A DNA stretch of 12,761 bases from Methanosarcinales archaeon (GCA_003661105.1 QMVM01000028.1:1-12761), one strand, 5' to 3'. Positions 1 to 6,763 are shown, counted from the first letter of the stretch. The notes: a model not told the origin generated them from the letters alone. A program made the numbers and translations.

Positions 1-709
1 CCCGAAGCATCTCTTCATTGTCATACCGCGAGATGATATCATCCAGCCGATCCGCATCGATATCCTTCATCCGAATTGCGAGCTTGATCATATTCGGGAT
101 CGCACGGACCACGTTATCGACGATCGTGATAGTTGCCGTCTTCGCAGTCCTTGAAAGCGGATTCAGATCGATTGCGATCACGGATTTGCCCATGCCCACC
201 AGCGCCTGACACCGGTCACCATCCTCAAGCGGCACAAGTACCACATCCGCATCATAGATGCCGCCCTTGCATACCCGCGATCTGGGATGATCTGGCGGGA
301 GCGGGTGAAGCGCTGCATTGGGGTGCTCACCAAGCACGCCAGCCGTCCCGTATAGGCGCAGATGCTCCGCAATCGTACATACTCGCTCTTCTGTCCGGTA
401 AAAGAGATTTATCTCAATTGCCGCATTAAGAACCTTGCCAAGCTCGATGATCTCACCTGGCACCAGCGCTGCGACATTGCCGTTTACCGAGAGTACCGGG
501 TGGCTTGCAGCAAGAAGCATCGCGACCGCTGCCTCTTCCGAACGCCTCGCTGAATCGGTTGTGCGTTCACCGAGCAGGTAGTCAAACGCCTCGCCGCGTC
601 CGTGTGCGATCAAGCCAGCCTGTGAGGTGATGCCGGTGCGGACGCCATCGGTCAGGCGCTCCCTTATGCAGAGGGACTGGTATCTGGGATGAGTCTTTGG
701 GAGGGTCAT
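1..709 (-). CDS. 4-phosphopantoate--beta-alanine ligase (archaeal phosphopantothenate synthetase), 3' end cut by window edge
   Basis: The minus strand is open from an ATG at 709 to the window edge, giving 236 residues without a stop. The N-terminus PKTHPRY, the segment GLIAHGRGEAFDYLLGE (about residues 32-48), the VNGNVAALVPGEI block (75-87) and NLFYRTEERV (101-110) match, from memory, the archaeal phosphopantothenate synthetase family (old DUF137). That enzyme joins 4-phosphopantoate and beta-alanine using ATP in the archaeal coenzyme A route, replacing bacterial PanC. Family members have roughly 250-260 residues, so only about 20 C-terminal residues should be missing. There is no Shine-Dalgarno sequence before the ATG, and an AT-rich box lies about 32 bases upstream, so the transcript is probably leaderless. 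The gene diverges from the glycosyltransferase operon. Assignment is confident; the cytosolic role is known for the family, not shown here. Confidence 0.9.
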   Translation of the reverse strand, partial: MTLPKTHPRYQSLCIRERLTDGVRTGITSQAGLIAHGRGEAFDYLLGERTTDSARRSEEAAVAMLLAASHPVLSVNGNVAALVPGEIIELGKVLNAAIEINLFYRTEERVCTIAEHLRLYGTAGVLGEHPNAALHPLPPDHPRSRVCKGGIYDADVVLVPLEDGDRCQALVGMGKSVIAIDLNPLSRTAKTATITIVDNVVRAIPNMIKLAIRMKDIDADRLDDIISRYDNEEMLR

Positions 710-772
710 GTTTATACAATATAGCATCTGAATAATAGATATTAACTGGAGACCGTCTAAAGGAGTTTGTAT
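710..772. promoter_or_regulatory. Divergent promoter region between the pantothenate gene and the glycosyltransferase operon
   Basis: This 63-base gap carries two AT-rich boxes. On the plus strand TTTATACA at 711-718 lies about 58 bases before the ATG at 773, leaving a leader of roughly 30 bases that holds the Shine-Dalgarno AAGGAG at 760-765, 7 bases from the start. On the minus strand TTAATATC (complement of 737-744) lies about 32 bases before the ATG at 709, a spacing expected for a leaderless transcript. If both boxes are used, the predicted minus-strand start point falls on the plus-strand TATA box, so the two promoters would compete. Boxes are seen; their use is inferred. Confidence 0.5.
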
Positions 773-2128
773 ATGGATAAACCAAAGATATGCATAGTTA
801 CGCAGACGCCATTGCTCAGGTTTAAACTGCAATATGGCGAGCTACTCGACAAATACGGGGTGCTTCCGGATCCTGTGCCTTTTAACTACCTTACGGAGGG
901 GGTGGATTACGAGTTCTCTCCTGGTGGCGTTCCGAAGATGGTTTATCCGATGCAGAATCTGATGATCGAGAAGGGTTTGATAGATGGTGCGCACTGGATA
1001 TCCTTAAACACGATGGGGCCGGAGCGCGTACTCGTTGATGCTATTCTCATCCACAACATTGCGCTCGAGCACAAGTATGTTGCACCATACACCCTGCTTA
1101 AGGAACGGATATGGGCAGAGACTCATGACATCGAGCGGAAACCGATTGGTGCAGTCGAGTTCTCTGCTTATGCGCGGTACAACTGGCTCTGTGCAGATAA
1201 AATGTTTAAACTGCTCCCGATCGATCTCTTCTATATTCACGATTTCCACCAGTTGCTTGTCGGGAACATGATCGGGCTTGCAGCGCCAACGGTATTTCGG
1301 TGGCACATCCCGTTTAATCTGGACCATACATCAGGATATATCAGGCGGTTCATCATCCGGTGTATCGAGTCCTTTGGCGGGGTCATCGTCAGCTGCAAAC
1401 GTGATCTTGAGGGCTTGATACGGGCAGGATACCAGGGAAGGGCATACCAGACATACCCTTACATCAACCAGTACCAGTGGACCGATCCGTCAGACACTGA
1501 ATCGGATGAGTTCTGCAAGCGATTCGGTATAAACGAGGAGGATAATCTCATTCTGGCTGTGGCAAGGATGGATCCTATAAAGGGACAGGATATTGCAATC
1601 AAAGCACTCCAGCAAGTACCAAACGCAAAATTAATGCTTATCGGAAACGGCAGTTTCACAAGCAGCAAGAAGGGAGGTCTGGCTCATCCGAAAGGATCTG
1701 ATTGGAACATGCACCTGAAAAAACTTGTGAGCGATCTTGGACTGGAGGATAGGGTTATATTTACAGGATTTATGCCAGATGACCTCCTGAAAGCAGCATA
1801 CAAGCGATGTGATCTGCTGGTGTTCCCATCGTACACAGAGGGGTTTGGTTTAGTCGTGGTTGAGGCATGGATGTACAGAAAACCGGTTGTCGTGAGCACT
1901 GGTGCCGGCGTCTCGGAACTGGTGATGGATGGGCTTAACGGGTACACATTCGATCCCGGACACATCTCTCTTCTGGCAGATAAGATTAATGCAATATTGG
2001 CAAACCCGGATGATTCCAAGTGCATCGGGGAACGAGGCTACGAGACTGCTACACAGTGTTATATAGAGGAAGGTGCAAGTGTGATCTGGGACGTATTCAA
2101 TGATGTCATGACCGGATTTGAGCACTGA
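773..2128 (+). CDS. GT4-family glycosyltransferase, first gene of the treT-like operon
   Basis: The product has 451 residues with a GT-B fold pattern. The N-terminal half contains HDFHQ (156-160) followed by WHIPF (177-181), which recalls the HDYH and HIPF segments of trehalose-phosphate and glycogen synthases. The C-terminal half has RMDPIKGQ (265-272), GNG (291-293) and the donor-binding EGFGLVVVE motif (E356 and E364, the E-x7-E pair of GT4). It therefore probably moves a sugar from a nucleotide sugar to an acceptor in the cytosol. An in-frame TTG at 767 is only 1 base from the Shine-Dalgarno AAGGAG, so the ATG at 773 is the better start. It lies 16 bases upstream of the duplicated-domain gene, which is followed by treT, suggesting a shared pathway to a compatible solute or glycan. 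The exact donor and acceptor cannot be read from the sequence. It is too divergent from the third gene to be a recent duplicate. Confidence 0.85.
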   Translation: MDKPKICIVTQTPLLRFKLQYGELLDKYGVLPDPVPFNYLTEGVDYEFSPGGVPKMVYPMQNLMIEKGLIDGAHWISLNTMGPERVLVDAILIHNIALEHKYVAPYTLLKERIWAETHDIERKPIGAVEFSAYARYNWLCADKMFKLLPIDLFYIHDFHQLLVGNMIGLAAPTVFRWHIPFNLDHTSGYIRRFIIRCIESFGGVIVSCKRDLEGLIRAGYQGRAYQTYPYINQYQWTDPSDTESDEFCKRFGINEEDNLILAVARMDPIKGQDIAIKALQQVPNAKLMLIGNGSFTSSKKGGLAHPKGSDWNMHLKKLVSDLGLEDRVIFTGFMPDDLLKAAYKRCDLLVFPSYTEGFGLVVVEAWMYRKPVVVSTGAGVSELVMDGLNGYTFDPGHISLLADKINAILANPDDSKCIGERGYETATQCYIEEGASVIWDVFNDVMTGFEH

Positions 2129-2144
2129 AATGGAGGGATGAAAT

Positions 2145-2795
2145 ATGACTGATTTTACATTCTACAGGGCGCGATACCAATTCGAACTTACAGGAAAGAA
2201 AGCAAGAGACTTGCCTGAGTTGCTTGCAGCTATAAAGACTATTGACGAGAGTTCCATCTTCAACCATGTATACCATGCGCTCCTTGATTCACACTTCCTC
2301 CCAATCGGGTATCCGAACGATTTTGCGTACTGGGTCATTGATGCGCTGCATGAACCCGTGCTTGCCGAACGGCTTGCCAACCTTGACCTGCGTGAATTCC
2401 ATGATACGGAGGCACTTCGAGAGGAGATCGTCCGCATAATCGAGGATTACATGGCGATATATGATGTTAGCTGTAGGGCTGACGTAGGTCAGGAGTTTTA
2501 CTTCATCAGGTGCATCAGTGTCACATTCCCGACGAGGCATGTGGTGACAAACATGAACGAGGTACTAGAAACCATAAAGGAGATCGATCTGGACTCGATA
2601 TTCTATTATTTCATTGCGAGCAGGTTGCTTGACGGGGAGCACTACCAGGAACTGTCGCGCTGGATACAGAGGAACGATAGCCATGAGTTGATAGAAAAGC
2701 TAGATAACCTCTACCCTTATGGATTTGCAAATATGGATGCCCTGAGAGACGAGATCGTGAGGATTATTGAAGGATATTTCTGGGAGAATATATGA
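2145..2795 (+). CDS. Two-copy internally duplicated protein of unknown function (DUF5752-like)
   Basis: The 216-residue product has no signal peptide or membrane helix and is acidic. It is built from two copies of a domain of about 100 residues: 4-105 and 116-213. Matching landmarks are AIKTIDESSIF against TIKEIDLDSIF, HALLD against SRLLD, FAYWVID against LSRWIQR, and LREEIVRIIEDY against LRDEIVRIIEGY. From memory this resembles DUF5752-type proteins, whose function I do not know; NDFAYWV in the first copy is the most family-like segment, and the second copy has lost it. The ATG at 2145 has a strong Shine-Dalgarno (GGAGG at 2132-2136). Its stop overlaps the next start by four bases (ATGA at 2792-2795), implying translational coupling to treT. 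Its place between two glycosyltransferases suggests an accessory, scaffold or regulatory subunit; this is inference only. Confidence 0.8.
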   Translation: MTDFTFYRARYQFELTGKKARDLPELLAAIKTIDESSIFNHVYHALLDSHFLPIGYPNDFAYWVIDALHEPVLAERLANLDLREFHDTEALREEIVRIIEDYMAIYDVSCRADVGQEFYFIRCISVTFPTRHVVTNMNEVLETIKEIDLDSIFYYFIASRLLDGEHYQELSRWIQRNDSHELIEKLDNLYPYGFANMDALRDEIVRIIEGYFWENI

Positions 2796-4093
2796 ACGAA
2801 ACGAGATCGATCTGGGATTATGAGGATATTGTTAAGAGGGGGCTGCTCGAAGACCTTGAACTGCTTGCGGAACATATAACAGGCAGGGTTCTGCACATCA
2901 ACGCCACATACTCAGGCGGTGGTGTGGCAGAGATCTTGAGCAGTATGATCCCGCTACTAAAGGGGCTTGGTATCGAGACCGAATGGAACATAATAAGAGG
3001 GGACGACGAGTTTTTTTCTACCACGAAAACTTTTCACAATGTGCTTCATGGGCGGGTAAATGGTGCAGCCGAGGTTCTTGTAGCGCATGAGCCGGTCAGT
3101 GTGCTGGACGGTCTTAAGAGCGAGATCGGAGAACTCACCCAACGAAAGGAGATGTTCGAGACATACCTGCACTGGAACAAGGTCAATTCAGAGGAGATGG
3201 ATCTTGATTCTGATTTTGTATTCATCCACGACCCCCAGCCGGCTGCACTGATTGATGTGAAGCAGAGGGGAAAGTGGATATGGCGGTGCCATATCGATGT
3301 CTCGAACCCCGATCCGCTTGTCTGGAAATTTCTAAGCGAATCAATCTCAAAGTACGATGCATCGATCTTCTCGACACCGATGTTCGCAAGACCCGATCTC
3401 GGGATCAGGGAGTTTCTTGTGCCGCCTTCCATCGACCCGCTGAGCGACAAGAACATCGAACTCTCGCAGGGCGATATCGGCAGAGTCCTTGATAAATACG
3501 GGATCTGCATGGATAAACCGATCATAACACAGGTGTCAAGATTCGATCGGTTGAAGGATCTTCCTGGAGTGATAGATGCATATAAACTGGTGAAAAAGCG
3601 AATTGACTGCCAGTTAATCCTTGCAGGCGGCGTAGCGTCAGACGATCCCGAAGGCATGGGCGTCTATCAAGAGGTTATGGCGAAGGCGGATGGCGAAGAG
3701 GATATACACGTACTGCTAGGGTCCCCGCCGTTTTCTGATATCGAGATCAATGCATTCCAGCGGGCATCGACCGTTATCATGCAGAAATCACTGAAAGAAG
3801 GGTTCGGACTGGTGGTTTCAGAGGGGCTCTGGAAAGGAAAGCCTGTAATCGGCGGCGCGACCGGCGGAATCCCGCTTCAGATCGTCAATGACGTTACAGG
3901 GTATCTTGCGCATTCGGTCGATGGCGCGGCATTCAAGATCGCAAATCTCCTCAAAAATCCGGAACTTGCCCGGAGACTCGGGGAAGCTGGAAAAGAGCAC
4001 GTCAGGCACAATTTCCTGATAACGAGGCATCTTAAGGATTATCTTCTCATTATGCTCAGTCTTGAGAACCCATCAGGGACTATCAGGTTGTAG
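2792..4093 (+). CDS. treT: Trehalose synthase TreT-like glycosyltransferase (GT4)
   Basis: The 433-residue product closely follows my memory of Pyrococcus/Thermococcus TreT along its full length. Landmarks are the glycine loop GGGVAEIL (42-49), EFFSTTKTFHN (73-83), HDPQP (146-150), WRCHID (164-169), PPSIDPLS (211-218), ITQVSRFDRLKD (245-256), NAFQRAS (320-326) and the EGFGLVVSE motif (E336 and E344). TreT makes trehalose from NDP-glucose and glucose in one cytosolic step, giving an osmolyte or reserve sugar. The ATG at 2792 overlaps the preceding stop and has GGGAG at 2782-2786 inside the upstream gene. Trehalose is the best guess, but related GT4 enzymes make glucosylglycerate or other glucosides, so substrate identity is less certain than the family. 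A partial second copy of its last codons lies at 5614-5667. Confidence 0.87.
   Translation: MNETRSIWDYEDIVKRGLLEDLELLAEHITGRVLHINATYSGGGVAEILSSMIPLLKGLGIETEWNIIRGDDEFFSTTKTFHNVLHGRVNGAAEVLVAHEPVSVLDGLKSEIGELTQRKEMFETYLHWNKVNSEEMDLDSDFVFIHDPQPAALIDVKQRGKWIWRCHIDVSNPDPLVWKFLSESISKYDASIFSTPMFARPDLGIREFLVPPSIDPLSDKNIELSQGDIGRVLDKYGICMDKPIITQVSRFDRLKDLPGVIDAYKLVKKRIDCQLILAGGVASDDPEGMGVYQEVMAKADGEEDIHVLLGSPPFSDIEINAFQRASTVIMQKSLKEGFGLVVSEGLWKGKPVIGGATGGIPLQIVNDVTGYLAHSVDGAAFKIANLLKNPELARRLGEAGKEHVRHNFLITRHLKDYLLIMLSLENPSGTIRL
4037..4093 (+). repeat. Direct repeat, copy 1: 3' end of treT
   Basis: The last 18 sense codons and stop of treT recur at 5614-5667 in the same orientation with one codon deleted. 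The two copies flank the whole phosphoesterase segment, about 1.5 kb. Long shared stretches include ATGCTCAGTCT, GAGAACC and ACTATCAGGTTGTA. Confidence 0.75.
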
Positions 4094-4128
4094 AAACGCA
4101 AAGACGCACCATAAAAAAAGAGGGGAAG

Positions 4129-4144
4129 AGGTTCAGTCGAACCT
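4129..4144 (-). terminator. Hairpin with distal T-run, possible terminator
   Basis: AGGTTC (4129-4134) pairs perfectly with GAACCT (4139-4144) around a 4-base loop. On the minus strand it is followed, after about 9 pyrimidine-rich bases, by seven T (complement of 4113-4119). On the plus strand it follows the treT stop by 35 bases and is trailed only by TCTTCT. It may end minus-strand readthrough from the phosphoesterase and, less clearly, the treT operon. Confidence 0.4.
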
Positions 4145-4279
4145 TCTTCTGATCGTGCTCACTGCTATGGCGTCAAGCAAACCAACTATGGTTATTGCTC
4201 GATGGTAATATAGCTGGAACCGTTGTTGTCGGTCTAACGTTTCAAGTGTATGTAAAAAAGACGAAGAGCCCCACCCTCT
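4133..4279 (-). pseudogene. In-frame stretch beyond the phosphoesterase stop resembling a C-terminal membrane anchor
   Basis: Immediately after the TAA at 4282-4280 the same minus-strand frame stays open for 48 codons to a TGA at 4135-4133. The stretch has no start codon of its own. It ends with a hydrophobic run of about 16 residues (ITIVGLLDAIAVSTI) and then RRRFD, the layout of a C-terminal anchor, like the VGLLAYVVRRMR end of the cytochrome in this window. It may be the remains of an older, longer C-terminus cut off by the TAA. A 48-codon open stretch is not improbable by chance, and a T-run at 4254-4259 would stop most transcripts before it, so the call is tentative. Confidence 0.3.
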
Positions 4280-4290
4280 TTAAGGTGAGG
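4254..4290 (-). terminator. Hairpin-plus-T-run terminator of the phosphoesterase gene
   Basis: On the minus strand CCTCACC (complement of 4284-4290) pairs with GGGTGGG (complement of 4270-4276), 7 pairs including one G-T, around a 7-base loop. Six T follow (complement of 4254-4259). The stop codon of the phosphoesterase gene lies in the loop, so the last sense codons form one arm. Confidence 0.6.
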
Positions 4291-5317
4291 AGGTAGTCAC
4301 TGACAGCGTGAAGTTGTCAAGCGTCGTCCATACAGGATCTCCGGTTCCATCCCATGCAATCCATTTGACCTCCGCATGTTCGGGATATACTGTTACAAGG
4401 ACATAGCCATAGTCGAGATCATTGTGATATTCTCCAACCACGCGGGAGTCATTATAAGGCGGACTCCATGACGCGGGTGGTGCGCCACATGATCCGATAA
4501 CCATCTGCCGAATCTCACTTCCTGAATCGTCGGGTACGTATGCCCGGTTATAGAGGTGGTCATGACCGCAGAAATATATCCGCCCGCCTGCACTGCCGAG
4601 GGTGTTCCAGAACTCGTTACGCGCGTTCGGGTAACATGCCATGCAATCAGGGTGATTGACCTTGAATGCGGGTTCGTGACCAAATACAAATACATAAGGT
4701 TGGCTGTTGTTACCCATCTGATCATCCAACCACTCTTGATTCACCCTGTGGGGGCTGATGTACGTGTCAATCCCGACAAAGAATGCGTTCTTGTGGGTGA
4801 ATGAGTATGTCAGGTTCTCCTCGCCGGATGGTCCGTTTCCAGGGTTATCAGAACCAAACGCATCAATGTATGCAGCCTTTAGAGCATGATCGGGGTGTGG
4901 CGTGTAAGGGTATGAGGAGTGTGGCCAATCAAGTGGTCCGTTCTCGTGGTTGCCGCGGATGGTATGCACTGTGATTCCTGCGCTGTATATCGGTTCCATC
5001 GCACGCTTCCAGTTTGTGAACTGGGCAATGTAGGGGGTGCTGCCGTTCTGGCACCAGCCGTTAGCCATATCGCCCGGAACCAAAACAAGGTCGCAGCTGT
5101 CGTTTACAATCGCCCTTGCAATAGCCCCTACAACAAGATCGTTGATTCCGGATTTGTTACTGGTGTTATTATTATCGCCCCTGGTATCACAGAAGACCGC
5201 GAATCTCCACTGATCTGTTTCGGGTTCGGTTGAGTCACCCTCCACACACCCGGCTGCAAACACGGCCGCAAACAGGCACAGCGCGATAATGGCGAATGCG
5301 ATCAGATTGCGTCTCAC
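4280..5317 (-). CDS. Secreted lipoprotein metallophosphoesterase (calcineurin-like)
   Basis: The 345-residue product starts with a basic-hydrophobic signal peptide ending in AAGC (C24), a lipobox, so it is probably exported and lipid-anchored. The binuclear metal motifs of calcineurin-like or purple-acid-type phosphatases appear in order: FCDTRGD (42-48), PGDMANGW (81-88), GNHE (122-125), FGHEPAF (212-218) and GHDH (251-254). It should hydrolyse phosphoesters outside the membrane; the substrate is unknown. Domain spacing and length fit extracellular family members. The start is a GTG at 5317, supported by the signal peptide that begins there. It lies two bases after the stop of a possible 81-residue ORF, so the two may be coupled. 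A hairpin terminator spans its stop codon. The segment is flanked by direct repeats of the treT 3' end. Confidence 0.88.
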   Translation of the reverse strand: MRRNLIAFAIIALCLFAAVFAAGCVEGDSTEPETDQWRFAVFCDTRGDNNNTSNKSGINDLVVGAIARAIVNDSCDLVLVPGDMANGWCQNGSTPYIAQFTNWKRAMEPIYSAGITVHTIRGNHENGPLDWPHSSYPYTPHPDHALKAAYIDAFGSDNPGNGPSGEENLTYSFTHKNAFFVGIDTYISPHRVNQEWLDDQMGNNSQPYVFVFGHEPAFKVNHPDCMACYPNARNEFWNTLGSAGGRIYFCGHDHLYNRAYVPDDSGSEIRQMVIGSCGAPPASWSPPYNDSRVVGEYHNDLDYGYVLVTVYPEHAEVKWIAWDGTGDPVWTTLDNFTLSVTTSSP

Positions 5318-5319
5318 GT

Positions 5320-5565
5320 TTACACACTCTCTAATATCGGTCGCTTCAGGTAATTCTCTTGCTGTCCCTCTGGCAAGGTGGCAAATGGCACCTGAAAACC
5401 ACCCGTACGGACAGACATCTGATTATACTGATCCGGCACACTCGGCTCATTCTTTCCCGCCCAAACATACTTGCAGAGGCGACAGGTTCCTTCAAGCTTA
5501 TCGAAATAGCGAAGTATCGACACTGTCATAACAATCACAATCCCGGATTTTCGAAACCACTCCAT
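5320..5565 (-). CDS. Possible small hypothetical protein upstream of the phosphoesterase
   Basis: The 81-residue ORF starts with ATG at 5565 and ends 2 bases before the GTG of the phosphoesterase. The N-terminus has a hydrophobic run (GIVIVMTVSIL, residues 8-18). A single CRLCKYVWAG segment (about 28-37) recalls one half of a zinc ribbon, but the second cysteine pair is absent. An AAGGTTTATGG box (complement of 5591-5601) lies about 30 bases before the ATG, the spacing of the leaderless genes here. I recognise no family. Promoter position and coupling favour a real gene; the low-complexity product and competing ORFs on the other strand argue for a relic. It may serve only to lead ribosomes to the phosphoesterase start. 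Confidence 0.35.
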   Translation of the reverse strand: MEWFRKSGIVIVMTVSILRYFDKLEGTCRLCKYVWAGKNEPSVPDQYNQMSVRTGGFQVPFATLPEGQQENYLKRPILESV

Positions 5566-5613
5566 GTAATTAAACTATACCTCACTCCGCCATAAACCTT
5601 GCCGATCATCAAC

Positions 5614-5667
5614 GATCACCTTCTCAGTATGCTCAGTCTCGAGAACCATGTGACTATCAGGTTGTAA
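5614..5667 (+). pseudogene. Relic of a second treT 3' end (direct repeat, copy 2)
   Basis: Translated on the plus strand this stretch reads DHLLSMLSLENHVTIRL then TAA, against DYLLIMLSLENPSGTIRL then TAG in treT. Thirteen of 17 aligned residues are identical and one codon is deleted. Weaker similarity reaches back to about 5603. A TAA lies in frame just upstream (5590-5592) and no other TreT motif is recognisable, so it is a fragment. It overlaps nothing else and lies immediately beyond the stop of the convergent cytochrome gene. Confidence 0.7.
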
Positions 5668-5692
5668 AAAAAGCAAAATGGCAAATTTGATA
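5665..5692 (-). terminator. T-rich stretch ending the cytochrome transcript
   Basis: Downstream of the cytochrome stop (minus strand) lies ATTTTGC followed by seven T (complement of 5666-5672). Archaeal RNA polymerase can terminate at oligo-T without a strong hairpin, and only a weak CAAATTTG palindrome precedes it. Confidence 0.45.
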
Positions 5693-6652
5693 TTATCTCA
5701 TTCGCCTGACTACATAAGCAAGCAGACCTACGGTTACCAGCAATGAAGCTGTGTATCCGGGTGTGCTCTTCTTCGTCTCTGTCTCTGCCGCATCAGATTC
5801 TTCTCCCTCAGACTCTGCTACCTCTATGATCTCTACCACTTCTTCTGTTGCAGGGGGTTTGATCGATTCTGATACCGCTGGCACACTGGTTTCAGGATGG
5901 CATACCGAACAGGTGAGTTCTCTCTGTGTCGGCGGCACAACCGTTATCAGATGCAGCCCTGTCAGGTCATGGCAGTTGCTACACAGGGGTAAGATCACCA
6001 CGCCTTCCGGCATGTGACACTCTTCACATGTCGCCAGACCCGGCAGATGGATCAGGTGTGGGATCACATCCGCGTCCAGGTCCCGTCCCTCCTTGTTACC
6101 ATCTGGTCTGTGGCACATGTAACAGATCGATGTGTTCGTCTCTTCGCCATGGATATGCACCAGGTCATCCTGTGTGTGACAGTCCTGGCAGATAATGGTC
6201 ACTCCTGCCGGTTGTAGCGGCTTTACGATGTCCGGCGCGGTCTTGTGACATGCCTCGCATCCCTGATGCACATCCACGAGATCGCGGTGACAGTGTGCGC
6301 AGACCGTTGTATCAAGGATCTCGCTGTTGTGATTGGTATTAATGTCCTCATGACAGTACGTGCAGTCCTCAGTCTCCACCTTCTTTATGTGCACATCGTG
6401 AATCGTGCCGTAGTGGCATTTCTCACACTTGGGGATTGCGATCGTAAGCGCCTCGCCATGGCAGTCCTCGCATGTCACCAGGTTCTGCGCCATCTCCTCC
6501 TCATGAAGCGTATGTGGCGACCCGGGGTGACACTTCGCACAGTCTATATTCGCAGCATCCAGTGTGATCGTGCCAAACTCCACCTCAGCATAAACTGACA
6601 TAGCCACGATCAGCAGAATAAGTGTTGCAAGCAACATCGGTGTTCGTTTCAT
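5693..6652 (-). CDS. Eleven-haem c-type cytochrome with signal peptide and C-terminal anchor
   Basis: From the ATG at 6652 the product has 319 residues. A signal peptide (KRTPM then a hydrophobic core, cleavage likely after SVYA, residue 22) sends it outside. Eleven CxxCH haem-binding motifs start at residues 38, 61, 76, 97, 118, 132, 155, 177, 209, 224 and 248, with many extra histidines available as distal ligands. A Glu/Thr-rich linker (about 266-295) leads to STPGY, a hydrophobic segment (301-315) and RRMR, resembling a PGF-CTERM archaeosortase signal with Tyr in place of Phe. It should be an extracellular, membrane-anchored electron carrier. The ORF stays open upstream to 6739, but a TATA box lies inside that extension and GAGAGG precedes the ATG at 6652, so the shorter start is preferred. 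No cytochrome maturation genes or partner cytochromes are in view. The partner and redox role are unknown. Confidence 0.92.
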   Translation of the reverse strand: MKRTPMLLATLILLIVAMSVYAEVEFGTITLDAANIDCAKCHPGSPHTLHEEEMAQNLVTCEDCHGEALTIAIPKCEKCHYGTIHDVHIKKVETEDCTYCHEDINTNHNSEILDTTVCAHCHRDLVDVHQGCEACHKTAPDIVKPLQPAGVTIICQDCHTQDDLVHIHGEETNTSICYMCHRPDGNKEGRDLDADVIPHLIHLPGLATCEECHMPEGVVILPLCSNCHDLTGLHLITVVPPTQRELTCSVCHPETSVPAVSESIKPPATEEVVEIIEVAESEGEESDAAETETKKSTPGYTASLLVTVGLLAYVVRRMR

Positions 6653-6703
6653 AGTATTCGCCTCTCGATTGTTATCGATTGTAACGATATGGTTTGCGTT
6701 TGT

Positions 6704-6720
6704 GTATATATTGCTTTTCC
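6704..6720 (-). promoter_or_regulatory. Promoter of the cytochrome gene
   Basis: On the minus strand GGAAAAGC (a purine-rich BRE-like element) is followed by AATATATAC. The box is about 57 bases before the ATG at 6652, leaving a leader of about 30 bases with a Shine-Dalgarno-like GAGAGG. Confidence 0.6.
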
Positions 6721-6763
6721 TGCGAACGCGCATGAGCAAGACGTGGCCACGCCCTGTCGAATC

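Noticed and set aside
767..772. TTG at 767 as start of the first glycosyltransferase
   Set aside because: It is only one base from the Shine-Dalgarno AAGGAG, whereas the ATG at 773 has a 7-base spacer.
3046..3657. A 203-codon open frame on the minus strand opposite treT
   Set aside because: It lies wholly inside treT, whose motifs are conserved on the plus strand. The antisense product shows no family-like features and reflects codon bias of treT.
4094..4279. Possible small RNA gene between treT and the phosphoesterase
   Set aside because: Two hairpins are present, but each is better explained as a terminator, and no separate promoter is visible.
4280..5667. A transposon carrying the phosphoesterase between the direct repeats
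   Set aside because: There is no transposase, no terminal inverted repeats, and the repeats derive from treT coding sequence rather than a short target duplication.
6653..6739. Longer cytochrome start at 6739
   Set aside because: The extension covers the TATA box and would put 29 charged residues ahead of a clear signal peptide that begins at 6652.
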